Numbered from the stretch's first letter, positions 1 to 5,524 are shown. The stretch is 9,934 nucleotides of DNA from Angelakisella sp. (GCA_020024555.1 JAHHTQ010000046.1:1-9934); one strand, 5' to 3'. Made by a program: numbers and translations. The notes: a model not told the origin generated them from the letters alone.

Positions 1-221
1 TTTTTTTTGAAAAAATTTTGATTTTTACTTTACAAATACTCTGTAAACCCCTTTTGCAAGCCACTTTGTAAGTTTTAAAATTTTTTGATTTTTTTTGGTT
101 TTTTTTTGATTTTTTTCCGGCTTTATTTGAAAATCGATAAAATATACGAATTATTTACCCACTTTATTTTATATTTTTTTATCTATAATAATAATCACAT
201 TTAAAAACTTATTGATTTTTA

Positions 222-250
222 TTGTATTTTTATTTTTTATTCTGTATAAT
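222..250 (+). promoter_or_regulatory. Sigma-A-type promoter for the trmN6-like gene
   Basis: A -35 box TTGTAT (222-227) is separated by exactly 17 nt from a perfect -10 box TATAAT (245-250). This predicts a start of transcription near 257 and a leader of about 28 nt before the ATG at 285. The match is by eye. The surrounding DNA is very A+T-rich, so chance matches are possible, but the spacing and the position just ahead of a gene with a GGAG ribosome binding site (271-274) support it. Confidence 0.6.
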
Positions 251-284
251 TTTTATATTAAATAATTAACGGAGAATTTTTATA

Positions 285-1028
285 ATGAATGACATTGTAT
301 TCGATACATTAAATAATAATTTTGCTATCGCTACATCAAAGGAACACCGTCCTGTCACAGACGCTATACTATTATCTGCTTTTGCAAATGTAAAAAAGCA
401 TAATATTTGTTGTGATTTATGTTCAGGCTGTGGCATTATTCCTTTTTTGTGGTACGCGCATAAAATAAATCCAAAAACAACTTACGCTGTTGAAATTCAA
501 GAACTTGCGTATAGTCAAATGGTTCTTACGCAAGAAAAGAATAATTTGAACGATGTGTTTTTTCCTATTAATGAAGACTTAAATAAATTACAGGGAAAAA
601 TACCAAACGGAAGCGTGGATATTATTACATGCAACCCACCATATAAAATAGACGGCACAGGTATCCCTTGCGATAATGAAAACAGGCACATTGCCCGTCA
701 CGAAAGTTCTTGTACCCTTGACGATATATGTAGAGTTTCCTCTAAGTTATTAAAACCGAGCGGAAGTCTGTGTATTTGTCAGCGTCCCGAAAGAATAGCG
801 GATATTTTTTCGTCAATGCGTAAATACAGTATAGAACCAAAAAGAATGAGACTTGTTCAAAAAAGTATTGACACCGCCCCGTGGCTTGTGCTAATTGAAG
901 GAAAAAAACAACAAAAACCTTTTTTGCAAGTAGAAGCGCCTCTGATTACCCGCAATAACGGATATTTTTCAAATGAAATGAATAAAATTTATGCAACTGG
1001 AAAAATGGATATTAACATTAAACGTTAG
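285..1028 (+). CDS. tRNA1(Val) adenine-37 N6-methyltransferase-like protein (TrmN6/YabB family)
   Basis: This is a 247-aa SAM-dependent methyltransferase of the class I (Rossmann) fold. The SAM-binding motif I reads DLCSGCG at residues 44-50. An acidic residue that would hold the ribose lies in VEIQ (69-72). The catalytic NPPY motif, typical of amino-group (N6-adenine) methyltransferases, is at 117-120. Length and motif order fit E. coli YfiC/TrmN6 (about 245 aa) and Bacillus YabB (about 247 aa), which methylate A37 of tRNA-Val or are thought to. The conserved segment after NPPY (RHIARHE, 134-140) fits that group better than N5-glutamine methyltransferases such as PrmC. The ATG at 285 follows ACGGAG by 10 nt. 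In Firmicutes this gene usually sits near yazA and rsmI, which are not seen downstream here. The methyltransferase fold is sure; the exact tRNA target is inferred from the family. Confidence 0.8.
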   Translation: MNDIVFDTLNNNFAIATSKEHRPVTDAILLSAFANVKKHNICCDLCSGCGIIPFLWYAHKINPKTTYAVEIQELAYSQMVLTQEKNNLNDVFFPINEDLNKLQGKIPNGSVDIITCNPPYKIDGTGIPCDNENRHIARHESSCTLDDICRVSSKLLKPSGSLCICQRPERIADIFSSMRKYSIEPKRMRLVQKSIDTAPWLVLIEGKKQQKPFLQVEAPLITRNNGYFSNEMNKIYATGKMDINIKR

Positions 1029-1036
1029 TATTCTAC

Positions 1037-1054
1037 ATATCACTGTGATATAAT
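1037..1054 (+). promoter_or_regulatory. Extended -10 promoter overlapped by a 15-bp palindrome
   Basis: A TATAAT box (1049-1054) is preceded by TG plus one base (1046-1048), which makes an extended -10 element. The -35 region is weak. A perfect palindrome with 7-bp arms around one central base (ATATCAC / GTGATAT, 1037-1051) overlaps the upstream half of the -10 box. That is where a dimeric repressor could block polymerase. The promoter would serve the HD-domain gene at 1091 independently of the upstream methyltransferase gene. The operator role is inference, and no regulator is identified. Confidence 0.45.
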
Positions 1055-1090
1055 ATATTATAAGTAAAAAGTATTTAAGGAGGTTTTTTT

Positions 1091-1690
1091 ATGACAGAAT
1101 CAGAATTAGGCGAACTTAAACAAAAGTTTATTGATATTTTTACCCGTAACGTTACACGAGACGGAAAAAACGAATTATTGGATTGGTTAATAGGCACTGA
1201 CTTTTTTACCGCTCCTGCAAGCACAAAATTTCATTGCGCCTGCGAAGGCGGACTTCTTATGCACAGTTTAAATGTATATAACGTATTTATGGACAAACAC
1301 TATGAAGAAGGTAAAGACAACCTTGAAAGCGTAACTATCGCTACGCTTCTACACGATTTATGCAAGGCGCAATTCTATAAAAAGAGCTTTCGTAATGTAA
1401 AAAACGAAACAACAGGCGCATGGGAGAAAAAAGAAATTTTTCAAATTGACGATGTTTTTCCTTATGGGCATGGCGAAAAAAGTGTTTTTTTGATTGAAAG
1501 ATTTATTCGGCTGAAAACTTCCGAGGCTGTTGCCATTCGTTGGCATATGGGCGGATTTGATGAGGCTGTCCGTGGCGGGTCATTTGCAATAAGTCAAGCT
1601 TATGATAAATATCCGCTTGCGGTTAAACTTCATCTTTCCGATTTAGAGGCTACATATTTACACGAAAAAGGCACGAGTAGCGTACGATAA
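1091..1690 (+). CDS. HD-domain phosphohydrolase-like protein
   Basis: This 199-aa soluble protein carries the metal-binding pattern of the HD superfamily. It has H48 and H58 in a segment ending GGLLMHSL, the namesake HD pair at 88-89 followed by K92 (LLHDLCK), H127 (YGHGEKS) and H152 (RWHMGG). The GGLL-H...HD-x-K...GH...HxG spacing resembles the HD half of YhaM-type 3'-5' exoribonucleases and related nucleases. The N-terminal OB-fold of YhaM is absent and the protein is much shorter than YhaM (about 310 aa), so I do not assign that function. The substrate is unknown; HD proteins cleave phosphomonoesters or phosphodiesters. The start is well fixed by a perfect anti-16S match AAGGAGG (1077-1083), 7 nt before the ATG. 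It lies 62 bp after the methyltransferase gene and may be partly co-transcribed, but has a candidate promoter of its own. A strong hairpin terminator follows 20 bp after the stop. Confidence 0.75.
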   Translation: MTESELGELKQKFIDIFTRNVTRDGKNELLDWLIGTDFFTAPASTKFHCACEGGLLMHSLNVYNVFMDKHYEEGKDNLESVTIATLLHDLCKAQFYKKSFRNVKNETTGAWEKKEIFQIDDVFPYGHGEKSVFLIERFIRLKTSEAVAIRWHMGGFDEAVRGGSFAISQAYDKYPLAVKLHLSDLEATYLHEKGTSSVR

Positions 1691-1710
1691 ATAAATATAT
1701 GATAGTATAC

Positions 1711-1751
1711 AAAAAGAGACTTACTGTTTATACAACAATAAGTCTCTTTTT
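1711..1751. terminator. Bidirectional intrinsic terminator with perfect 13-bp stem
   Basis: The arms AAAAAGAGACTTA (1711-1723) and TAAGTCTCTTTTT (1739-1751) are exact complements around a 15-nt loop. The stem itself carries the T tract on either strand, so it can end plus-strand transcription after the HD gene. It can equally end minus-strand transcription arriving from the small-RNA candidate or from read-through of ttcA. Confidence 0.85.
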
Positions 1752-1812
1752 GGGTGTGTGTTTTTTTGAGGAGGGTAGTAATCGTACTTAAAATATCTTG
1801 TTTATCAAGTAC
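1711..1812 (-). ncRNA. Candidate small RNA with exposed anti-Shine-Dalgarno motif
   Basis: On the minus strand, a perfect TATAAT box lies at 1824-1819 (its -35 region is weak). The predicted start near 1812 would open the RNA with a hairpin: arms GTACTT (1812-1807) and AAGTAC (1789-1784), extendable by a G-U and an A-U pair. Next comes an unpaired C/A-rich stretch holding CCCTCCTC (1775-1768), the exact complement of a GAGGAGGG ribosome binding site. The RNA ends at the 13-bp terminator (1723-1711). Total length is about 100 nt. The layout of 5' hairpin, single-stranded C-rich seed and Rho-independent terminator is that of known Firmicute trans-acting small RNAs, which pair with ribosome binding sites. 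I recognise no named family. It sits just downstream of ttcA, so it could also be a processed 3' end. Confidence 0.5.
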
Positions 1813-1955
1813 AAGTATATTATACCCCTTTTATAATTAAATATGTTACAACAAAGTAAATAAATTTAGTTGTATTATTTAAATATTATTTAATAATTTG
1901 CATATTTTTTGCGTATTTTTTTCTATTTTGTATTAATAAAGACTATAAAGAGCTT

Positions 1956-2666
1956 TTACCAACCACTGACATGTGAATTCTTTAATGCGCCGTATATTCT
2001 CTTTTTTACTCCCGGCATTTCTTTTTCAAGTTCATTTAACCATTCTTTCGTTTTTTCACGATTGGTTATTTTATCCACAGGGCATTTACTCTTTACTACC
2101 GGCAAATTGTTTTTGGCTATTGCATGTTTAATTTTACGTTCTGACGCATATATAAGGGGTCTTATCACAGTAACATCTTTTCTGCTCAAATATGTCACAG
2201 GTGAAAAACAACCTATTCTGCCCTCATTAAACAGGTTCATTATTAATGTTTGCATAGCGTCATCGGCATGGTGCCCCAGCGCTACCTTATTGCAATTATA
2301 CTCCTTTGCGAAGTCATGCAATGCGCCACGACGCATTCTGGCGCAAAGCGAACAGGGATTGCTCTCTTTTCTTATATTAAATACTATTTCAGCTATGTCT
2401 GTATGTTTAACATAATACTCAAAATTATACTGCTCTGAAAGCTTCTCTATCTCACTGTAATCGCCCTCTGTTCCGTCAACCGATGAATCCAGTGTTACAC
2501 CGACAATAGAAAAATCCACACCCATAAACTCACGCAAACGGGCAAGTCCGACAAGCATTATAACAGAATCCTTGCCACCCGATACTCCGACAAGCACTCT
2601 GTCACCGTCTTCTATCATTTTATAATCTGTTATAGCCTTTCGCATTAAACCCAACATCTCTTGCAT
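1956..2666 (-). CDS. ttcA: tRNA 2-thiocytidine(32) synthetase TtcA-like
   Basis: This 236-aa PP-loop ATPase activates and thiolates a tRNA base; the family member TtcA makes 2-thiocytidine at position 32. The ATP-binding PP-loop SGGKDS is at residues 29-34. A CxxC pair (C105, C108, in NPCSLC) and a later cysteine C195 (in KSKCP) match the three cysteines that hold the [4Fe-4S] cluster in TtcA proteins. The LGHHADDA stretch (120-127) is also typical of this branch and separates it from TilS, which lacks the CxxC. The protein is shorter than E. coli TtcA (about 310 aa), as is common for Clostridia. The ATG at 2666 has AGAGGTG (2675-2681) 8 nt upstream. It lies 243 bp downstream of deaD on the same strand, with a repeat element between them. 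No clear terminator follows the stop before the small-RNA candidate. Target base assignment is by family. Confidence 0.82.
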   Translation of the reverse strand: MQEMLGLMRKAITDYKMIEDGDRVLVGVSGGKDSVIMLVGLARLREFMGVDFSIVGVTLDSSVDGTEGDYSEIEKLSEQYNFEYYVKHTDIAEIVFNIRKESNPCSLCARMRRGALHDFAKEYNCNKVALGHHADDAMQTLIMNLFNEGRIGCFSPVTYLSRKDVTVIRPLIYASERKIKHAIAKNNLPVVKSKCPVDKITNREKTKEWLNELEKEMPGVKKRIYGALKNSHVSGW

Positions 2667-2709
2667 ACTCTTTACACCTCTTTTTATTTGTAAATATAAC
2701 TATTTTAAT

Positions 2710-2728
2710 CAAAACTTTATTTTGATTT
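2710..2728. repeat. Left copy of exact 19-bp direct repeat flanking the repeat element
   Basis: The sequence CAAAACTTTATTTTGATTT occurs here and again, identically, at 2903-2921. The right copy contains the stop codon and last codons of deaD, so this left copy is a displaced duplicate of the deaD end. The bases outside the 19 bp do not match. The pair brackets 174 bp (2729-2902) holding the dispersed repeat, as a target-site duplication would. Confidence 0.8.
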
Positions 2729-2902
2729 CAGTCTGTTGAAAAAACCTATTACCGTAAAAATGCGCTTGCACGGCAAAAGCGTTCCGTTTTTTGCGGTTCT
2801 TAGGCAGAGCCTAAGAACCGCAATTTTTTGAAAAAAATTGATTAAAACTTTTATAGACTTCGTCATTATAAAGAATGCCTATACTTTTTTACACGCTGAA
2901 AG
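2729..2902 (-). mobile_element. MITE-like repeat element, copy 1 (about 174 bp, non-coding)
   Basis: Positions 2769-2902 match the right end of the window (9797-9934) in inverted orientation, with near-identity over long stretches (for example GACGAAGTCTATAAAAGTTTTA). The matching stops within a few bases of 2902, where the 19-bp direct repeat begins. That suggests 2902 is a true element end, and 2729 is inferred as the other end. The core is a palindrome with 15-bp arms around a 3-nt loop (2791-2823). It is flanked by a smaller A/T hairpin with 9-bp arms (2821-2840). There is no open reading frame of note and no transposase, so movement would have to be driven in trans. It lies directly after the deaD stop and would be transcribed in the deaD mRNA 3' region. 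The orientation given is the one shared with copy 2 relative to the preceding gene. Confidence 0.6.
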
Positions 2903-2921
2903 CAAAACTTTATTTTGATTT
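2903..2921. repeat. Right copy of exact 19-bp direct repeat
   Basis: Identical to 2710-2728. It overlaps the 3' end of deaD (stop codon at 2912-2910 on the minus strand), so this is probably the ancestral copy. Confidence 0.8.
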
Positions 2922-4676
2922 TTTATTTTTACCCAAGCCCTTGTGTTCTCTGCCTTTTCTTGATCTTCCGTCTTTGTATTTGTCTTTGTTCTTATCTTTA
3001 TTTTTGGGTGGCTCGTCACTGTATGGTTTTACATTTACCTTTACGCCGTTAATTTTTGTACCGTCAAGTATTTCTGCTGTATCGCGCACTCTTTCTTTTG
3101 GCAGTGACACAAGCGAATACTCACGATAAACATCTATTTTACCGATTTCTTTGCCTGACATACCTGTGCTTTCTGTAATAGCGCCCACTAAGTGATTTGC
3201 GGCTACCTTGTGTTGTCTGCCAACATTGATACGGATACGCGTTATATTATCATCGGTTTCATAATTTTTCTTTTGACCACGTGATGTGCGGTGATAATCA
3301 TCTTTTGCGTTCTTTGGTTCTTCTATCTCTGTTATTTTCGGAGGATTTCCAAAAGCAAGTTGAAGCGCCGCCGCCGCTATATTTTCGGCTGATATGCCAA
3401 TATCAATAAGATTTTTTACTATCTTTTCGTAATCGAATATACCCTCATTAAGTTTTTCAAGTATTATCTTTTTGTTTTTCTCATTAATTGTCTTTAACAC
3501 ATCTTTTTGTTTAGGCAGTGATGAAAGTTCCACATTTGCGTCAACTGAACGCGCCATTCTGAAAAAGTCATCTGTCTGTCTGCCATAGCAACATAAAGTA
3601 ATTGCTGTTCCCTCTCTGCCCGCTCTGCCTGTTCTGCCTATACGGTGCACGTAGTATTCGCTGTTTTGCGGAATATCATAGTTTATTACAAGGTCTATGT
3701 CTTTTACATCAATACCTCTTGCGGCAACATCTGTTGCAACAAGTATCTGTGTCTTGCCTTTTTTATAGTCACCCATTACACGTGTGCGTTGCGATTGTTT
3801 TAAATCTCCGTGAATGCCGGCAGATTCAAAATTAAGTTCATTTAGCTTTTCGGCTATTTCGTCTGTCATAAGTTTTGTATTTGTAAATATAAGACAACGC
3901 GTAGGGTTATAGTATTGCAGTAACAGTATAAGCGCATCTGTCTTGCTGCCCTTTGGCACGCGATATGCGAATTGTTTGATTTTTTGCACCGTAACCTTGT
4001 TTGCAACAGATACAAGCACAGGGTCTTTTTGGAATTTACGTGTAATTTCCATTATAGGCTTTGGCATTGTTGCAGAAAAAAGCACTGTTTGGTGCTCTTG
4101 TTCTATTTCCGATAAAATTGTCTCTATATCTTCGCAAAATCCCATTGACAGCATTTCATCAGCTTCATCAAGAACAACCATTTTTATATTATCCATTTTA
4201 AGTGTTCTTCTACGCAAATGGTCCATTACCCGCCCCGGAGTACCCACAACTATATTCGCTCGTTTTAGGTCAAATATTTGTCTTTCCATAGGAGCGCCAC
4301 CGTAAACCTCGGCAATTTTCACACCTTTTAGTCTTTTTGCAACTTTGCGTAGTTCATCTCCTGCCTGCATTGCAAGTTCCCTTGTCGGACACAAAATTAT
4401 AACCTGCGCCTTACTTAATTCTCTGTCTATCATTTGCAGCGCAGGTATACCGAACGCTATTGTCTTTCCTGTTCCTGTCTGGCTCTTTCCTATTATATCT
4501 TTTCCTTCACTGATTACCGGCAAAGATTTCGCTTGAATTTCAGTCGCATATTCAAAACCTCTTTCGTCAAGCGCCGACATAATTTCCGGACAAATAGGAA
4601 GCTCCTCAAATCTTACTCTGTTCATTTCCTGTTGTTCTGTTTGTTGTGTGATTTCAATATTATTTTCTTTGTTCAT
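2910..4676 (-). CDS. deaD: DEAD-box ATP-dependent RNA helicase, CsdA/DeaD type
   Basis: This 588-aa cytoplasmic RNA helicase unwinds RNA duplexes using ATP; relatives work in ribosome assembly, mRNA decay and cold adaptation. The motifs appear in order: a Q-motif region near 28-53, Walker A SQTGTGKT (65-72), PTRELA (97-102), GTPGR (145-149), DEAD (170-173), SAT (201-203), VATDVAARGID (313-323) and HRIGRTGR (344-351). After a linker comes a DbpA/CsdA-type RNA-binding domain (about 479-552). The tail is highly basic with repeated KNKDK-like units (about 558-588) and probably adds non-specific RNA affinity. Length and layout fit DeaD/CsdA rather than the shorter DbpA or RhlE types. The ATG at 4676 follows AAAGGA (4688-4683). 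A promoter with a leader of about 210 nt lies upstream. A repeat element has inserted at, or lies directly after, its stop codon. Confidence 0.93.
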   Translation of the reverse strand: MNKENNIEITQQTEQQEMNRVRFEELPICPEIMSALDERGFEYATEIQAKSLPVISEGKDIIGKSQTGTGKTIAFGIPALQMIDRELSKAQVIILCPTRELAMQAGDELRKVAKRLKGVKIAEVYGGAPMERQIFDLKRANIVVGTPGRVMDHLRRRTLKMDNIKMVVLDEADEMLSMGFCEDIETILSEIEQEHQTVLFSATMPKPIMEITRKFQKDPVLVSVANKVTVQKIKQFAYRVPKGSKTDALILLLQYYNPTRCLIFTNTKLMTDEIAEKLNELNFESAGIHGDLKQSQRTRVMGDYKKGKTQILVATDVAARGIDVKDIDLVINYDIPQNSEYYVHRIGRTGRAGREGTAITLCCYGRQTDDFFRMARSVDANVELSSLPKQKDVLKTINEKNKKIILEKLNEGIFDYEKIVKNLIDIGISAENIAAAALQLAFGNPPKITEIEEPKNAKDDYHRTSRGQKKNYETDDNITRIRINVGRQHKVAANHLVGAITESTGMSGKEIGKIDVYREYSLVSLPKERVRDTAEILDGTKINGVKVNVKPYSDEPPKNKDKNKDKYKDGRSRKGREHKGLGKNKKSK

Positions 4677-4837
4677 TGGTATTCCTTTTCTTAAATCTTA
4701 ATATTTTTGTTGTTATACAGCTTTTTATTTTCTGTTTATTTGTATTTTTTTTAATACATTAAAGCCCGCAGAAATACTGTTCTCTTATTAAATAAATATT
4801 AAGAATAACAAAGTCTTACGTTATACTGTCCACACTG

Positions 4838-4861
4838 TTTTGTTTTGTCACAAAAACAAAA
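4838..4861 (-). promoter_or_regulatory. Hairpin in the deaD leader
   Basis: Perfect 9-bp complementary arms TTTTGTTTT and AAAACAAAA surround a 6-nt loop, inside the transcript that would run from about 4885 to deaD. The stem is almost all A-T and therefore weak at high temperature, more stable in the cold. A role as a temperature-responsive element is speculation based on the cold-shock habit of the deaD family. Confidence 0.35.
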
Positions 4862-4891
4862 TAAATACACAAATTTTTATTCTATACTTAT

Positions 4892-4912
4892 ATTATACAA
4901 TAAAAATTATTG
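4892..4912 (-). promoter_or_regulatory. deaD promoter with adjacent palindrome
   Basis: A perfect TATAAT (4897-4892, minus strand) is directly preceded by a palindrome with arms CAATAA / TTATTG around a 3-nt centre (4912-4898), which fills the spacer between -10 and -35. The -35 match is poor, so the promoter may need an activator or be sigma-A with weak basal strength. Predicted start near 4885 gives a leader of about 210 nt before deaD. Confidence 0.4.
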
Positions 4913-4933
4913 CGAGCTTATACTTTCACCGAT

Positions 4934-4966
4934 TAAAAAAAACGAAGCTAAATATCCTGCTTCGTT
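4934..4966 (-). terminator. Intrinsic terminator of the candidate small RNA at 4935-5034
   Basis: Read on the minus strand, the arms AACGAAGC (4966-4959) and GCTTCGTT (4948-4941) are perfect 8-bp complements with a 10-nt loop. They run straight into a tract of eight T (4942-4935). On the plus strand the hairpin lacks an immediate T tract, so it acts mainly on minus-strand transcripts. Confidence 0.8.
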
Positions 4967-5034
4967 ACTGTATTTTTTATATGTCTTGTTTATTTAATAT
5001 TGACATAATACAACTGACAAAATTTATTGCCAGT
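4935..5034 (-). ncRNA. Candidate 100-nt small RNA with own promoter and terminator
   Basis: A well-formed promoter (5067-5039) and a strong terminator (4966-4934) bracket only about 100 nt with no usable coding frame, which is the signature of a stand-alone small RNA. Three hairpins can be drawn: CTGGCAA / TTGTCAG with one G-U pair near the 5' end (5033-5014), TATGTC / GACATA (5007-4980) and the terminator. A 9-codon ATG frame exists inside but has no ribosome binding site. No family is recognised. It lies between the spoVM terminator and the deaD promoter on the same strand. Confidence 0.5.
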
Positions 5035-5038
5035 CGCT

Positions 5039-5067
5039 ATTGTATCATACTAAAAACTACAATGCAA
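5039..5067 (-). promoter_or_regulatory. Sigma-A-type promoter for the small RNA candidate
   Basis: On the minus strand, a -35 box TTGCAT (5067-5062) is followed after exactly 17 nt by TACAAT (5044-5039), with TG one base before the -10 (extended -10). Predicted start is near 5034. No gene with a standard start codon follows before the terminator at 4966. Confidence 0.55.
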
Positions 5068-5193
5068 ATAAAAAATATTAATTTTTTTGTAAATATTGTT
5101 TCTTTTAAATAAATTACTATTATTCCTCCCAAAAGTGATAATTTTTATATCTGTTTTTACAATATTTTTTCCATAGTATGTAAAATATTATAC

Positions 5194-5225
5194 AAAAAAG
5201 GACGGCTACGCTAACCGCCCTTTTT
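5194..5225 (-). terminator. Terminator directly after spoVM
   Basis: On the minus strand, AAAAAGGGCGG and CCGTCCTTTTT pair over 11 bp, including one G-U wobble, around a 9-nt loop, and the T run follows. It begins only 2 nt after the spoVM stop codon. On the plus strand the wobble becomes an A-C mismatch, so minus-strand use is favoured. Confidence 0.85.
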
Positions 5226-5227
5226 GT

Positions 5228-5311
5228 TTATGTATCATTCTTTTTAATTTTAAAAACCATTCGCAAAAAACCTGAAATAAATCGAGGACTTCTAAGAACT
5301 ACAACCTTCAT
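5228..5311 (-). CDS. spoVM: Stage V sporulation protein M (27-aa amphipathic peptide)
   Basis: This 27-aa peptide begins MKVVVLRSPRF and continues ISGFLRMVFKIKKNDT. It aligns without gaps to Bacillus SpoVM (26 aa): K2, P9, a basic residue at 10, F11, G14 and R17 are shared, and the basic C-terminus is kept. P9 is the residue known to make SpoVM sit as a shallow amphipathic helix and sense the convex forespore membrane, where it anchors SpoIVA to start spore-coat assembly. The ATG at 5311 has GAGGAG 9 nt upstream. A terminator starts 2 nt after the stop. It is the second gene of a mini-operon, 27 nt after a small membrane-protein gene, behind a mother-cell-type promoter. The frame is too short for routine gene callers. 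Identification rests on sequence pattern and exact length, and I consider it firm. Confidence 0.9.
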   Translation of the reverse strand: MKVVVLRSPRFISGFLRMVFKIKKNDT

Positions 5312-5338
5312 ACAAATATTCTCCTCTCAAAAAAATAA

Positions 5339-5500
5339 TTAACATTTAAAACAAAGAATACCAATAAATAAAAAACATATACTTAATAATAAAAATAAAG
5401 TACGAAAGGAGCAGAAAGTAGCTAGGAACAAAACAAAACATATCACAGCTATTATAAAAAATACACCACAAAAATTATTCTGTCTCTTAAACCTTCTCAT
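5339..5500 (-). CDS. Small two-helix membrane protein upstream of spoVM (unknown function)
   Basis: This 53-aa protein starts MRRFKRQNNFCG and ends GILCFKC. A short basic N-terminus (R2, R3, K5, R6) is followed by two hydrophobic segments, about residues 11-31 and 34-51, with a short Cys/Ser/Arg turn between them, so a helical hairpin with the N-terminus in the cytoplasm is likely. It is rich in Phe, Leu and Ile and has six cysteines, unusual for a protein this small. The ATG at 5500 is preceded by AGGAG (5513-5509) at 8 nt, and a promoter sits at the right distance. It ends 27 nt before spoVM, so the two should be co-expressed in the mother cell during sporulation. I do not recognise a named family. 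The coding call rests on start, ribosome binding site, promoter, membrane-protein composition and operon context. Confidence 0.7.
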   Translation of the reverse strand: MRRFKRQNNFCGVFFIIAVICFVLFLATFCSFRTLFLLLSICFLFIGILCFKC

Positions 5501-5524
5501 AAAAATTTCTCCTTTTATGTTTTG

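Noticed and set aside
1..33. Possible third copy of the repeat element cut by the left window edge
   Set aside because: The T-run / GAAAAAA / GAT / ACTTT order resembles 2822-2853 but needs a gap, is low in complexity, and the matching stops before the diagnostic GACGAAGTC block. Sequence to the left of the window would settle it.
1091..1690. Assignment of the HD protein as YhaM exoribonuclease
   Set aside because: It shares the HD-domain spacing but lacks the OB-fold half and about 110 residues, so only the superfamily is assigned.
1909..2415. Long plus-strand frame of 168 codons opposite ttcA
   Set aside because: It is the antisense shadow of a clear TtcA gene with intact motifs and has no ribosome binding site.
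2791..2829. Palindrome plus T6 as a simple plus-strand terminator
   Set aside because: No plus-strand gene lies upstream, the T run is offset by two A, and the same palindrome recurs elsewhere as part of a larger repeat, so a repeat-element reading explains more.
3943..4305. Plus-strand frames opposite deaD (also at 3602-3835 and 4345-4694)
   Set aside because: They are antisense to conserved helicase motifs and show Ser/Ile/Cys-rich shadow composition.
4840..5112. Open plus-strand frame of 90 codons
   Set aside because: It has no ribosome binding site, a low-complexity Ile/Phe/Lys/Asn composition expected of A+T-rich DNA, and it runs across the deaD promoter, a terminator and a small-RNA promoter on the other strand.
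5044..5150. Minus-strand frame of about 25 codons behind a GGGAGG, encoding a hydrophobic peptide
   Set aside because: No ATG, GTG or TTG start lies at a workable distance after the GGGAGG; only ATA or ATT codons are available, so a gene cannot be supported.
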